A stretch of DNA of 64,000 nt from Bacteroidales bacterium (GCA_017449525.1 JAFTFL010000004.1:186001-250000); one strand, 5' to 3'. Positions 52,052 through 62,087 are shown, counted from the stretch's first letter. A program made the numbers and translations. Notes: generated by a model from the letters alone, not told the origin.

Positions 52052-52440
52052 CTCACCCATCTTCTTGATTGATGCTCTTATAAAACTTACAGATATCAAA
52101 CTTGTAGCAGAAGCGTGTCCCTTCGGGGTCGCGTCGCATGTCGTCGCACATGTACTTCATCAAATCGTGCATGCCATGCCACGTCCTTTGATGCTTGCCC
52201 CTATAATACGGATAAAGCGTTTCTTCATCTGGTTGTCCATTACACGCAGTGCCTTCAGTTCTTCCACTTGAGCACCTATGGGTTTGTTCTGCATCAGTAG
52301 CGCACTTTTGTCTTTTGTGGCTGCAAAGTTACTGATGACGCAGCTTACCTTCGGCAGAGAGTCCCATACTTCTTCGCCAACCGACCTTGAATCACCCTTT
52401 CAAAAGTGTTCGCGAATGATCGCCTCCACATTCTGATTGA
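52052..52440 (-). pseudogene. Reverse transcriptase remnant, frameshifted
   Basis: Minus-strand translation gives QMKKRFIRIIGASIKGRGM, a frame change, then HDLMKYMCDDMRRDPEGTRF and CYKFDICKFYKSINQEDG before a stop. This matches the RT segment ending in the K-x-D-I-x-K-F-Y-x-S-I motif, with the preceding 'ACIKGRG' segment. Upstream (to 52440) the frame holds one internal stop and PIGAQVEELKALRVMDN. The catalytic YxDD half is absent. It is what is left of a mobile-element or phage-type RT gene. Between 52441 and 52711 no further gene is seen. Confidence 0.55.
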
Positions 52441-52579
52441 CTCAAATGGGTGCCCCCTCCCGTTGTTTTCTCTATTGTTTCGTCTTTGTTGACTATTGCA
52501 TCAACTTTTTTCAGCGTAAAACAGTACGCCTATGGTGGGTCAACAATGAAAAATATCCGTACGACTGCAGAAAAAAATG

Positions 52580-52587
52580 TACCTTTG
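52580..52587 (+). promoter_or_regulatory. -7 box (TACCTTTG) of the nqr operon
   Basis: TACCTTTGCAACC is a perfect TAnnTTTGC match 124 bp before nqrA. A -33 element was not identified. Confidence 0.6.
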
Positions 52588-52711
52588 CAACCTCTTGCTA
52601 CAACGGCAGAAACAGAACCATTCGTGCTAAAAGGCGGTGGCAATGCCTGTTGACGGTAGCAGTGGCAGACATTGAGAATAGAACCAAAAGAAGAAGAATA
52701 AAGAATACGTC

Positions 52712-54088
52712 ATGTCAGAATCAACCAAAGTTACAAGAATAAAGAAAGGGTTCGACATCCACGTAGCCGGAAGCGCACAGCCCGTGACCGAGCAGCCTAC
52801 CGCCATCAAGATGGTCGCCGTCAAGCCTACAGATTATGTGGGGCTGACACCGCGACTCTTGGTGAAAGAGGGCGACAACGTGAAAGCCGGATCTCCTCTG
52901 TTCTACGACAAGAACAACGAGGCTCTGAAGTTTCCCTCGCCCATAAGCGGCACGGTGCATGCGATAGTGCGCGGCGAGAAGCGCGCCCTTCTGCGCGTCG
53001 AGATTGAACCCGACGGACTGAATGAGAGCCTACCCTTTGCGGTGAAAGACCCACAAGCCCTGTCGGCCGAAGAGGTGCGAGCTATACTGCTGCAATCTGG
53101 CGCATGGACACTGCTACGTCAACGTCCATTCGGAATTGTGCCTCCGCCCGAAACCACGCCGAAAGCTCTTTTCATATCCGCATTCGATTCTGCACCACTG
53201 GCTGCGGACTACGACTACATGATGAAGGACAGCATGGCCGATTTCCAGACGGGCATCTACGCCTTAGGCCGCCTCGTATCACAGATTCACATCAGCCTGT
53301 CACCTTCGCGTCAATCGGATCCCACATTGTTTAATTCCATTAAGGGTGCCCATCTTCATTACTTCGAAGGCCCTCACCCCACAGGATTGGTCGGCACTCA
53401 GATAGCACATATTGACCCTATCAACAAGGGTGAGCGAGTGTGGACTCTCGGCGTGCAGGAAGTAGCCATCATCGGTCGTTTGTTCGGAAGTGGTGTTTAT
53501 CGTCCCGATCGCACGGTGGCCATCGCAGGGCCAGTGGTGGAGAAGCCACACTACGTCAAAGTGGTGGAAGGTGCCTACATTCGCGACCTTGTCAAAACCA
53601 CAGAGGACAATGTACGCTACATATCGGGCAACATCCTCAGTGGCACCACCATTACAGAAGACGGCTTCCTGTGCACAGGAGCAAACATCGTCAGTGTCAT
53701 TCCCGAAGGCAACCAATATGACTTCATGGGCTGGCTGATGCCAGGATTGAAGAAATACAGCTTCTCGCGCACGTTCCTCAGCGGATTCATGAAATGTAGC
53801 TGCGGCAAGAACAAGCGGTATCTGGAGCGTTGCACCATCAACACAGGCATGCACGGCAGCGTGCGTCCACTTGTGGTTACTGGCGACTTTGAGAAAGTGG
53901 TTCCCATGGACATCTACCCGCTACAACTGCTAAAGGCCTGCATTATAGGAGATATTGACCTCATGGAACAGTTGGGTATATACGAGGTTGAACCCGAAGA
54001 TTTTGCCCTTTGCGAGTTTATTGACACATCGAAAACCGAGATCCAGACCGCCATACGACAAGGCCTTGAGCTGGTGCGTACGAACTAA
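52712..54088 (+). CDS. nqrA: Na+-translocating NADH:quinone reductase subunit A
   Basis: The 458-residue subunit faces the cytoplasm and helps bind quinone in the Na+-NQR complex. It starts with ITKVTRIKKGFDIHVAGSAQPV and has KPTDYVGLTPRLLVKEGDNVKAGSPLFYDK, FPSPISGTVHAIVRGEKRALLRVEIE, and GLVGTQIAHIDPINKGERVWTLG, all in the family order. Length is normal. It opens the operon nqrABCDEF. The spacer to nqrB (54 bp) carries one copy of the TATTATATAT element. Confidence 0.95.
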   Translation: MSESTKVTRIKKGFDIHVAGSAQPVTEQPTAIKMVAVKPTDYVGLTPRLLVKEGDNVKAGSPLFYDKNNEALKFPSPISGTVHAIVRGEKRALLRVEIEPDGLNESLPFAVKDPQALSAEEVRAILLQSGAWTLLRQRPFGIVPPPETTPKALFISAFDSAPLAADYDYMMKDSMADFQTGIYALGRLVSQIHISLSPSRQSDPTLFNSIKGAHLHYFEGPHPTGLVGTQIAHIDPINKGERVWTLGVQEVAIIGRLFGSGVYRPDRTVAIAGPVVEKPHYVKVVEGAYIRDLVKTTEDNVRYISGNILSGTTITEDGFLCTGANIVSVIPEGNQYDFMGWLMPGLKKYSFSRTFLSGFMKCSCGKNKRYLERCTINTGMHGSVRPLVVTGDFEKVVPMDIYPLQLLKACIIGDIDLMEQLGIYEVEPEDFALCEFIDTSKTEIQTAIRQGLELVRTN

Positions 54089-54142
54089 CGACCACACACC
54101 CTAAAATCGGACTATACCTATCATATATAATAAGCACTCGAC

Positions 54143-55291
54143 ATGAAACTGAGAGATTATATAGACAAGATTAAACCCAACTTCGAGAAGGGAGGCAAGT
54201 TTGAAAAGCTTCATTCCACTTTTGAGGCTTTCGAAACCTTTGCTTACACCCCCAACACCATAACGAAGAAGGGTTCTCACATTCGCGACGCAGTCGACCT
54301 AAAGCGCACCATGATAATCGTGGTCATCGCGCTGCTACCAGCACTGCTGTTCGGCATGTGGAACATCGGCCACCAAACCTCCATCTCTTACGGATTGGAC
54401 TTCGGCTTCTGGCAGTCGTTTTGGTTCGGCTTCCTACGCATGCTGCCCCTCATCGTAGTGAGCTACGTGGTGGGATTGTTCATAGAATTCATGTTTGCAC
54501 AAATAAGAGGACATGAGGTCAACGAAGGATTTCTTGTGTCGGGACTTATAATCCCCATGATTGTGCCCGTAACGACCCCGCTATGGCAATTGGCATTGGC
54601 TGTGGCTTTCGCTGTCATCATCGGCAAGGAGGTGTTCGGTGGAACAGGTATGAACTTCCTCAACCCCGCCTTAGTGGCTCGTGCATTCCTCTTCTTCTCG
54701 TATCCCACCCACATGTCGGGCGACAGTGTGTGGATTTCGAAGCCTTTCCACTACGCAGGCGATGCCGTAACAGGTGCCACACCGCTCGGCGAGTTGATGG
54801 CTGGCCACAGTACATCGGCATCGGCCTTAGACATGCTGATTGGAACTATACCAGGTTCCACATGTGAAACCTCTGTCATTGCCATATTGATAGGTGCTTG
54901 TATCCTCCTCGTAACGGGCATTGCCAGCTGGCGTACCATGCTCAGCATCGCTATTGGAGGCGGCATCATCGGCCTACTCTTCAACGCCATCGGAGCCAAT
55001 GACTACATGTCGGTACCGTTCTACTACCATTACCTCATGGGCGGTTTTGCCTTTGGATGCGTGTTCATGGCAACCGACCCCGTTACTTCCGCTCAAACCA
55101 ATTGTGGCAAGTGGATATACGGATTCCTTATCGGAGCATTTGCAGTGCTGATACGCGTAGTCAACCCCGCCTATCCAGAAGGCATGATGCTCGCTATTCT
55201 TCTCATGAACTGTTTTGCACCGCTGATTGACCACTGCGTGGTGAAAGCTAACATCAATCGTCGCAACAAGCGCGCCCTCAAGGCAGCATAA
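54143..55291 (+). CDS. nqrB: Na+-NQR subunit B
   Basis: The 382-residue polytopic subunit carries riboflavin and a covalent FMN. The phosphodiester-FMN threonine lies in DAVTGATPLGELMAG (SGAT-type motif). About ten spans are seen, and RGHEVNEGFLVSGLIIPMIVP is characteristic. It provides the main Na+ channel in the complex. Length and order are normal. Confidence 0.96.
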   Translation: MKLRDYIDKIKPNFEKGGKFEKLHSTFEAFETFAYTPNTITKKGSHIRDAVDLKRTMIIVVIALLPALLFGMWNIGHQTSISYGLDFGFWQSFWFGFLRMLPLIVVSYVVGLFIEFMFAQIRGHEVNEGFLVSGLIIPMIVPVTTPLWQLALAVAFAVIIGKEVFGGTGMNFLNPALVARAFLFFSYPTHMSGDSVWISKPFHYAGDAVTGATPLGELMAGHSTSASALDMLIGTIPGSTCETSVIAILIGACILLVTGIASWRTMLSIAIGGGIIGLLFNAIGANDYMSVPFYYHYLMGGFAFGCVFMATDPVTSAQTNCGKWIYGFLIGAFAVLIRVVNPAYPEGMMLAILLMNCFAPLIDHCVVKANINRRNKRALKAA

Positions 55292-55316
55292 ACCCAGTAA
55301 GAAAGGAGTTTCAACG

Positions 55317-56126
55317 ATGAAGAACTTCAACAATAAATATATATTCCTATATGCTACCGCACTTGTGGCGGTGGTGGCCGTACTCTTATCCGTGGTGGCC
55401 ACACTGCTGAAACCTCAGCAGCAGAACAATATCAAAAACGAGAAAATGCAGACTCTGCTCGCTGCCATCAACGTCAGCGTGGATCGCGACGACGCAGCCC
55501 AAGCCTACAGTCAGTACTTCACGACCGAATTAACAGTTGGAACCAATGGTGAAGTGCTTTCGGTTTATGACGTGCCACAGCAGACTCTCACCCAGGGCGA
55601 AACCCGTGCATTCGATATCAAGCTGAAAGAGCAACAGGTACGGGAGCGCGAAGGTAAGCAGGGGGCATTCCCTCTATACGTATTTGAAAAAGACGGCCGC
55701 AAGGGTTACGTCATTCCCACCCAGGGGAACGGATTGTGGGGTGCTGTTTTTGCAAACATCGCCCTTGATGCCGACCTCAACACGATTATCGGCGTTACGT
55801 TCGACCACGAAAGCGAAACACCTGGTCTCGGTGCAGAAATCACAACCGAGAAGTTTCAGCAGCCTTTCATTGGCAAACAAATCTTGGACGAACAGGGCAA
55901 CGTGGTTTCCATTGCCGTAAAGAAACACGCTGATGCCAACGCACTACACGAAGTGGATGCCATCAGCGGTGGCACCATGACAAGCAACGGTGTGAGCGAG
56001 ATGCTCGCCGCTGACTTGGCTCGCTATCAAGCATACATCGCACAGGCTCGCAACGCAGAGACACAGCAAGCTTCCAAACCTACAACATCAAATCAAGAAA
56101 GCGAAAAGGAGGCCTCCAATGAGTAA
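55317..56126 (+). CDS. nqrC: Na+-NQR subunit C
   Basis: The 269-residue subunit has one N-terminal transmembrane helix (YIFLYATALVAVVAVLLSVVATLL) and a periplasmic FMN-binding domain. The covalent FMN site is in VDAISGGTMTSNGVSEML (usual form SGATxTS, here SGGTMTS). NGLWGAVFANIALDADLNTIIGVTFDHESETPGLGAEI is the conserved core. A short Gln/Ser-rich tail follows. It overlaps nqrD by 8 bp. Confidence 0.94.
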   Translation: MKNFNNKYIFLYATALVAVVAVLLSVVATLLKPQQQNNIKNEKMQTLLAAINVSVDRDDAAQAYSQYFTTELTVGTNGEVLSVYDVPQQTLTQGETRAFDIKLKEQQVREREGKQGAFPLYVFEKDGRKGYVIPTQGNGLWGAVFANIALDADLNTIIGVTFDHESETPGLGAEITTEKFQQPFIGKQILDEQGNVVSIAVKKHADANALHEVDAISGGTMTSNGVSEMLAADLARYQAYIAQARNAETQQASKPTTSNQESEKEASNE

Positions 56127-56739
56127 GAACACAAAACTTATAACAAATCCATTGGGTAAGAACAACCCAATAACCGTGCAGGTACTCGGTATCTGCTCCT
56201 GTTTGGCCGTAACCGCCCAGCTGAAGCCTGCATTCGTCATGGCGCTCTCCGTAACGGTGGTTGTAGCCCTCTCCAACCTCATTATCTCATTCCTGCGCAA
56301 CACCATCCCGCCACGCATTCGCATCATCGTGCAGCTGGTTGTGGTATCGGCACTGGTTATCTTGGTAAACCAAGTGTTGCAGGCCTTTGTTTACGATGTA
56401 AGCAAACAGTTGTCGGTGTATGTAGGTCTGATTATCACCAACTGTATCGTCATGGGACGCCTTGAGGCCTTTGCTATGAGCAACAAGCCGTGGGCATCGC
56501 TTTGCGACGGCATCGGCAATGGACTTGGCTACGGCATCATCCTCATCATCCTCGGTTTCGTTCGCGAACTGTTCGGTTCGGGAACACTCTGGGGCTACCC
56601 TATCATGGAAAAATTGGGTCTGTACAACATTGGCTATGAGAACAACGGTCTGGTCATCATGGCTCCCATGGCTCTGATACTGGTGGGTATCATCATCTGG
56701 ATTCAACGCTCCTCTAACAAGGAGTTGCAAGAAAAATAA
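56119..56739 (+). CDS. nqrD: Na+-NQR subunit D
   Basis: The 206-residue subunit has six membrane spans and a conserved VYVGLIITNCIVMGRLEAFAM segment; NqrD and NqrE together hold an intramembrane 2Fe-2S centre through two Cys, one of them in this segment. It also has WASLCDGIGNGLGYGIILIILGFVREL. It starts 8 bp inside nqrC and is paralogous to nqrE. Confidence 0.95.
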   Translation: MSKNTKLITNPLGKNNPITVQVLGICSCLAVTAQLKPAFVMALSVTVVVALSNLIISFLRNTIPPRIRIIVQLVVVSALVILVNQVLQAFVYDVSKQLSVYVGLIITNCIVMGRLEAFAMSNKPWASLCDGIGNGLGYGIILIILGFVRELFGSGTLWGYPIMEKLGLYNIGYENNGLVIMAPMALILVGIIIWIQRSSNKELQEK

Positions 56740-56785
56740 CTCGATGTTCACCACCTTGTAATAACCATCTAACACAATTGACATC

Positions 56786-57400
56786 ATGGAAATATTCAAT
56801 ATCTTCATCAAGTCTATATTCATAGACAATATGATATTCGCCTTCTTCCTCGGCATGTGTTCCTATTTGGCCGTGTCGAAGACGGTGAAAACATCATTCG
56901 GGCTGGGTGTAGCCGTTACGTTTGTGCTCCTTATCACCGTACCCGTCAACTATCTGCTCAACAAGTACGTGTTGGCGCCTGGTGCTTTGGCCTGGATGGG
57001 CGAACGCTTCGCCAACGTAGACTTAAGTTTCCTCTCTTTGATTATGTTCATTGCTGTGATAGCCGCCATCGTGCAAGCAGTGGAGATGATTGTGGAGAAG
57101 TTCTCCCCATCGTTGTACAATGCTCTGGGCATCTTCCTTCCCCTGATTGCAGTGAACTGCGCTGTCATGGGTGGGTCTCTCTTCATGCAGCAGCGCGACT
57201 ACAGCAACATCGGCGAGGTAACCTCGTTCGCATTTGGTTCAGGCATTGGCTGGCTTATCGCCATCGTTGGCATTGCTGCCATACGCGAAAAACTGCGCTA
57301 TAGCCACATTCCTCCCGCACTAAAAGGGGTTGGCATCACCTTCATCATCACAGGTCTTATGGGCATGGCATTCATGTCCTTCATGGGTATCAAACTTTAA
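56786..57400 (+). CDS. nqrE: Na+-NQR subunit E
   Basis: The 204-residue subunit is a paralogue of NqrD with opposite topology. [35 protein letters not shown] gives the first Cys and [19 protein letters not shown] the second; these belong to the 2Fe-2S site with NqrD. Length is usual. It lies 46 bp after nqrD and 66 bp before nqrF. Confidence 0.95.
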   Translation: MEIFNIFIKSIFIDNMIFAFFLGMCSYLAVSKTVKTSFGLGVAVTFVLLITVPVNYLLNKYVLAPGALAWMGERFANVDLSFLSLIMFIAVIAAIVQAVEMIVEKFSPSLYNALGIFLPLIAVNCAVMGGSLFMQQRDYSNIGEVTSFAFGSGIGWLIAIVGIAAIREKLRYSHIPPALKGVGITFIITGLMGMAFMSFMGIKL

Positions 57401-57466
57401 TGGCGTTGCACCTGTGATTAGCGAATAATCATCCACATCTCAACCAAAGATAGACATTAAACAATC

Positions 57467-58729
57467 ATGACAACAGTAATCGTAACAAGCCTTGTTGTAT
57501 TCTTGGTGGTCATCCTGTTACTGGTAGCCCTGTTGCTGGTGCTACGTGCTAAACTGATGCCTCAAGGCAATGTAACTATCACCATCAACGATGACAGACA
57601 ACTCACCGTTCCCACTGGCAACTCCCTCATATCAACACTTTCGGCTCAGCAAGTCTATCTGCCGTCGGCATGCGGTGGCAAAGGCTCGTGTGGGCAATGC
57701 AAATGCCGTGTTTTGGAAGGCGGTGGCGAGATCCTACCCACCGAAGTTGGCTTCTTTACCCGCAAGCAAATTCAAGACCACTGGCGCTTGGCTTGCCAAG
57801 TAAAAGTGAAGGACAACATCAAAATGGCTGTACCCGAATCCGTACTGGGCGTAAAGGAATATGAGTGCACGGTTATCTCCAACCGCAACGTGGCCACCTT
57901 TATCAAGGAGTTCAAGGTGCAGTTGCCCGAAGGTGCTCACATGGACTTCCTGCCTGGCTCATATGCACAAATCAAGATTCCAGCTTTCCGCATTAACTAT
58001 GCTGATTACGACCGCGAACTCATCGGTGAGGAATATCTGCCCTCATGGGAGAAGTTCAAAATGTTCGACCTCAAGTGCGTCAATACCGAACCGACCATAC
58101 GTGCGTACTCCATGGCCAACTATCCGGCCGAAGGCAACGTGTTTATGCTGACCGTCCGTATCGCCACACCGCCGTTCAAGGCCGACCGCAGCGGCTTCCA
58201 GAACATCAACCCCGGCATCGCTTCGTCCTACATTTTCTCCCTCAAACCAGGCGACAAGGTGGTGATGAGCGGTCCTTACGGCGATTTCCACCCTCACTTC
58301 GATTCAAAGAGCGAGATGATTTGGGTCGGCGGTGGTGCTGGTATGGCTCCGCTTCGCGCACAAATCATGCACATGACCAAGACTTTGCATACTACCGACC
58401 GAGTGCTGCATTACTTCTACGGCGCGCGTGCACTCAACGAGGTGTTCTACTTGAATGACTTCCTCGAATTGGAGAAGGAGTTCTCCAACTTCCACTTCCA
58501 CTTGGCTCTCGACCGCCCAGACCCAGCCGCCGATGCAGCAGGAGTGAAGTACACGGCAGGTTTTGTACACAACGTTATGTACGAGAACTATCTAAAAGAC
58601 CACGAGGCTCCCGAGGATATCGAATACTACATGTGCGGTCCTGGCCCAATGAGCAAAGCCGTCGTCAATATGCTTGACAACCTCGGAGTCGCCTCCGAAA
58701 GCATCATGTACGATGACTTTGGTGGTTGA
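57467..58729 (+). CDS. nqrF: Na+-NQR subunit F (NADH dehydrogenase)
   Basis: The 420-residue subunit takes electrons from NADH. It has an N-terminal transmembrane helix, a 2Fe-2S ferredoxin domain with LPSACGGKGSCGQCKC and a distal Cys in WRLACQVKV, then FAD-binding RAYSMANYPAEG and the NADH domain with MIWVGGGAGMAPLRAQIMH and YYMCGPGPM. Length is normal. A strong terminator (58768) ends the operon. This Na+ pump is the main respiratory entry point in many Bacteroidales. Confidence 0.96.
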   Translation: MTTVIVTSLVVFLVVILLLVALLLVLRAKLMPQGNVTITINDDRQLTVPTGNSLISTLSAQQVYLPSACGGKGSCGQCKCRVLEGGGEILPTEVGFFTRKQIQDHWRLACQVKVKDNIKMAVPESVLGVKEYECTVISNRNVATFIKEFKVQLPEGAHMDFLPGSYAQIKIPAFRINYADYDRELIGEEYLPSWEKFKMFDLKCVNTEPTIRAYSMANYPAEGNVFMLTVRIATPPFKADRSGFQNINPGIASSYIFSLKPGDKVVMSGPYGDFHPHFDSKSEMIWVGGGAGMAPLRAQIMHMTKTLHTTDRVLHYFYGARALNEVFYLNDFLELEKEFSNFHFHLALDRPDPAADAAGVKYTAGFVHNVMYENYLKDHEAPEDIEYYMCGPGPMSKAVVNMLDNLGVASESIMYDDFGG

Positions 58730-58767
58730 TGCCATGGTGCACACTACCACCCATACGAGTAACAATC

Positions 58768-58814
58768 GCGTTGACATGTCTGAGGTTTCTCCTCGGCATG
58801 TCAACGCCTTTTTT
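58768..58814 (+). terminator. Rho-independent terminator of the nqr operon
   Basis: GCGTTGACATG (58768-58778) and CATGTCAACGC (58797-58807) form an 11-bp stem, with further pairing of TGAGG and CCTC inside. It is followed by CTTTTTTG. It lies 38 bp past the nqrF stop. Confidence 0.92.
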
Positions 58815-58973
58815 GTAGCACAACCAAATTAGGCAACGAGCAACTGCCGTTGCAGGTGCACCGAAAGCTGCTAACACAAGAGGATATTTGCTCAAAGTAT
58901 CGAAAAGCCATAGGTCGGGCGGAAAATCCTCCAACGTGAAGGGTACAAAATAAAGCCAAAGCCAAAAGGGCCA

Positions 58974-60482
58974 ATGGGAGTCATAGCGAAACAAAGCATC
59001 AAAGGAGCCTTAGCCAACTACCTCGGGGTAGCCATCGGCTTTGCAACCACCTTCTTTGTACTCACCGATTGCCTGACGGCCGAGGAAATTGGGCTCACCC
59101 GGGTCATGGTGGACTTCGCCACGTTGTTCTCGTCGCTGGCTCAACTGGGCACCTCCGCCTCCGTAGTTCGCTTTTTCCCATACTTTCGCGACGATGAAAC
59201 GCACCGTCATCACGGCCTTTTCGGACTTTCGCTGCTGATTCCCTTAGTGGGTTTCACCCTATTTACTGGGGTCTTCTTCCTATTTCGAACCACGTTGCTG
59301 TCGGCCTACATCGAGAAATCGCCGCTTCTCGTAGACTACGCCTACCTTCTCATCCCACTCACCTTCTTCACGCTCTACACCAGTGTACTGGAAACTAATG
59401 CCAGCGTTCTGCTACGCATCGCCGTACCCAAAGCCGTCCGAGAAGTGGGCATCCGCCTGTTCAACCTCATTAGCTACCTGCTCTACGGGCACGGCATCAT
59501 CGACTTCCATACCTTTGTCCTACTTTTCTGCCTATCCTATGCGCTGGCCATGCTGCTCGATTTGGTTTATCTCATCGCCTTAGGACATGTATCTCTCCGC
59601 ATCGACTTCCGCATCCTGCACGAGCACGGCCGCGACCTGCTACGCTACACCCTTTTCATGACGGCCACCGTCCTAGCCTCCATTGTCCCCCTCATCAACA
59701 CCCTCTTCCTCGGCTCGAAAGAGGGGCTTGCGCTCACGGGCGTATACACCATAGCCATCTATATTGCCAACATTGTGGAGGTGCCCTACCGCTCGCTCGG
59801 ATCTGTATCCAACCCGCTCGTGTCCGCCGCCGTGCGAGACGACGACTGGCGCCGCGTGTCGGAACTGTCGCGCCAAGTCTCCCTGCACCAGTTCCTCGTG
59901 GCATCGGTCATCTTTCTCTTCATCGCCATCAACCTACAACCCCTCTTTCGCGTCATACCGCACGGAGCCGAATATGTGGGTGGTATCGGTGTAGTGCTCA
60001 TCATGGGCGTGGCCAAGATAGTCAACTGCAGTTGCTCGGTGGGGGTAAGCGTGCTCAACTATTCGCGGCGTTATGCCATGTCGTTGCCCTTTATCGCCCT
60101 ACTTACGGTGCTGGCCATCGTGTTCAACAGGCTACTCATCCCACTGTGGGGCATCTACGGCAGTGCCGCAGCCACCCTGCTGAGTTACCTGTTCTACTAC
60201 CTACCACTACTGCTGTATGTACGCAAAACAACAGGTGTCTCCATCTTCGACCGCTCCATGTGGAAAGTGGTCGTACTGGTGGCCATGCTCGGCCTGTTGG
60301 GCATTGGGTGGCACGCCGTACTGACACCCCTGCTCCCCTCAACGACCTTGTGGGTCGTGGCCAACGGCATTGTCAGCTCGCTCCTGATAGCAGCCGTAGG
60401 CGTACTGCTGTTGCGCCACCTATCTGTATCGCCGCAGGTTGACAGCCTGCTTTCACGATTTCTTCCTCTGTTGAAAAAATAA
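58974..60482 (+). CDS. Polysaccharide/lipid-linked oligosaccharide flippase (MOP superfamily)
   Basis: The 502-residue membrane protein has 12-14 spans and the Wzx/RfbX-type beginning SIKGALANYLGVAIGFATTFFVLTDCLTAEEIGLTRVMVDFATLFSSLAQLG. Conserved features are SASVVRFFPYFRD and LLIPLWGIYGSAAATLLSYLFYYL. It likely flips undecaprenyl-linked sugars (O-antigen, capsule or related) across the inner membrane. No other glycan genes are beside it, so its partner pathway lies elsewhere. It stands alone after the nqr terminator. Confidence 0.85.
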   Translation: MGVIAKQSIKGALANYLGVAIGFATTFFVLTDCLTAEEIGLTRVMVDFATLFSSLAQLGTSASVVRFFPYFRDDETHRHHGLFGLSLLIPLVGFTLFTGVFFLFRTTLLSAYIEKSPLLVDYAYLLIPLTFFTLYTSVLETNASVLLRIAVPKAVREVGIRLFNLISYLLYGHGIIDFHTFVLLFCLSYALAMLLDLVYLIALGHVSLRIDFRILHEHGRDLLRYTLFMTATVLASIVPLINTLFLGSKEGLALTGVYTIAIYIANIVEVPYRSLGSVSNPLVSAAVRDDDWRRVSELSRQVSLHQFLVASVIFLFIAINLQPLFRVIPHGAEYVGGIGVVLIMGVAKIVNCSCSVGVSVLNYSRRYAMSLPFIALLTVLAIVFNRLLIPLWGIYGSAAATLLSYLFYYLPLLLYVRKTTGVSIFDRSMWKVVVLVAMLGLLGIGWHAVLTPLLPSTTLWVVANGIVSSLLIAAVGVLLLRHLSVSPQVDSLLSRFLPLLKK

Positions 60483-60572
60483 CCTATCGTCCGCGAGGAA
60501 TAACTTGTCGCTATTACATCAACCTATAGCCTTCCACTCATAATCATATTAGGCGCAAGAACACAAATACAC

Positions 60573-60611
60573 AGAGGACAGCGCTGTAAAACGACTACAG
60601 CACTGTCCTCT
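60573..60611. terminator. Bidirectional hairpin after the flippase gene
   Basis: AGAGGACAG (60573-60581) and CTGTCCTCT (60603-60611) form a 9-bp stem, extended inward by a GCTGT/ACAGC pairing. It lies between the flippase gene (+) and the broken surface-protein gene (-). It has TTAT on the plus side and a T-rich tail on the minus side, so it may serve both. Confidence 0.75.
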
Positions 60612-60655
60612 TATCCATTGGAATACGGACTCCATAACAAGTAAGTTCCTCTAAC

Positions 60656-61770
60656 TCATCCTAAGTCCACCTTGACTACATGCAGAATTGCAATGCCCGA
60701 AAGCAATCGCACCCGAATGAGGTAAGTTCTTTCTTGCAGAGCGTGCAAATCAATTTGTCTTGAGTTCTTAACTTGCGCTACGCGACGGCCTAAAATATTA
60801 TACGCCTCAGGGGATAGTACCCCATTGACTTCAAATGTCAGCAATCCCGTAGTCGGGATAGTATAAGCGCGAATAGAAACAGAAGGCATATCGACGGCTG
60901 ATACATCACCTATCACTATCAGTATCAATGCAAATGTACTTTCGCACACATTTGTAGTAACACCCTGCCATACATAGGTAACACTCTCTGTATAAGTCCT
61001 CTCATTCCAGGTATAGCTCAACAATGCCGTGTCCGTTATAGCTGTATCTACTCCTTGATGCTGCATAAGCCCCACATGGTACGTACTGTCGCAGCGCTCA
61101 GCAGTCTACAAGTTGCAAACCAGTATGGTGTCCAATGTGTACACTTGCCAACTGTCGCAGGCAACAACCGGCTCCGAAATTGCCTTGCTCATATTATTGC
61201 CTCAAAGGTGAGAGTCTCACCTTTGGGGTATGTTTCCCCTCCTATAACATGTCCCATCGTGGTATCATTGGATGCCAGCAGCAGAGTATAGAATGTAGGA
61301 GCAACATGCTTGGCCTCCACATTACCTGCCACATCAGTGGCCAATGTGTAGAAACTTTCATAATGCAGCAACGTCGTATCTACAGCCACCATAGAGTCAA
61401 TTGTAATGCCCATAGCAATCAGCACATCGGCTTTCCCGAGCATGCCATAAGGACTATATTTCCAACCGCTCGACAGGTTATCTTCGGCCACCGTCCCTAA
61501 TCACATTATCCCCGTCATATCCCTTGCAACAATGTCCACACATAGCTCGTGGGCGGTGTGGCGTCAACAATGGTCACCCACGTAGATGTGGCAATCGGCT
61601 GTTCATTGTCGAATGTAATCCATGCACGGTTTGCAACGATGGTACTATCAGCAAAGTCGGCACGACGGTTGTTGGTGAAGTTCACCTCGCCCGTACCACC
61701 AATGGCAAGGAAATCAAAGAAGAGTCAGCACTTGCCCAACTACAGCCTTCGGGAGCATGGTTGTACACTT
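60656..61770 (-). pseudogene. Broken secreted surface-protein gene with T9SS-type C-terminus
   Basis: Minus-strand pieces fit one gene broken by stops and frame changes. From the 5' side: YNHAPEGCSWASADSSL, then after a frame change GTGEVNFTNNRRADFADST leading to WITFDNEQPIATSTWVTIVDATPPTSYVW (typical 'D.NEPI.TNTW.NTID...PTS' blocks). Then GWKYSPYGMLGKADVLIAMG, TYPKGETLTFEA, CDSWQVYTLDTILVCNL-stop, and finally CDSTYHVGLM with YTWNERTYTESVTYVW, a Bacteroidetes adhesin repeat. The end IPTTGLLTFEVNG...YNILGRRVAQVKNSRQIDL resembles a type IX secretion sorting domain. At least two stops and two frameshifts break it. The N-terminal part is absent. Confidence 0.65.
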
Positions 61771-62011
61771 TGCTATTTCACAGAAATTGATACATTTATC
61801 ATTTCAAATAGAGGCGCGTTTTGATGCTTGAATATACGGTAAAACCTGCAAATGAGGAGATTTTCCCCACGGACTCTGAGGCGAGGATTCATCGGCCATC
61901 ACATGCTGACCATTGTGTCAGACATTTCCCTGTAGGAATTCATGCAGGCACAACCTCGACTGCGGTTGGTCTGCAAATAATATGCTATAACGCTGAATAG
62001 GGGCGTTCACC

Positions 62012-62032
62012 GTCCGCATAGAGCATGCGGAC
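62012..62032 (+). promoter_or_regulatory. Inverted repeat just upstream of the prfA promoter
   Basis: GTCCGCAT-agagc-ATGCGGAC lies 27 bp before the -7 box of prfA, over the usual -33 region. It may be an operator or a hairpin left from an upstream transcript. Nothing else is seen in 61771-62058. Confidence 0.4.
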
Positions 62033-62058
62033 TTCGTACGCAATCGGCTGAAAAGTTG

Positions 62059-62066
62059 TATCTTTG
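62059..62066 (+). promoter_or_regulatory. -7 box (TATCTTTG) of prfA
   Basis: TATCTTTGCACACC matches the Bacteroidota consensus. It is 22 bp before the prfA start, so the 5' leader is very short. Confidence 0.65.
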
Positions 62067-62087
62067 CACACCAAATAACCAAGCGAA

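Noticed and set aside
51845..52300. Plus-strand short frames of 60-70 codons in the gap before nqrA
   Set aside because: They overlie the cupin and reverse transcriptase remnants on the minus strand and show no features of their own.
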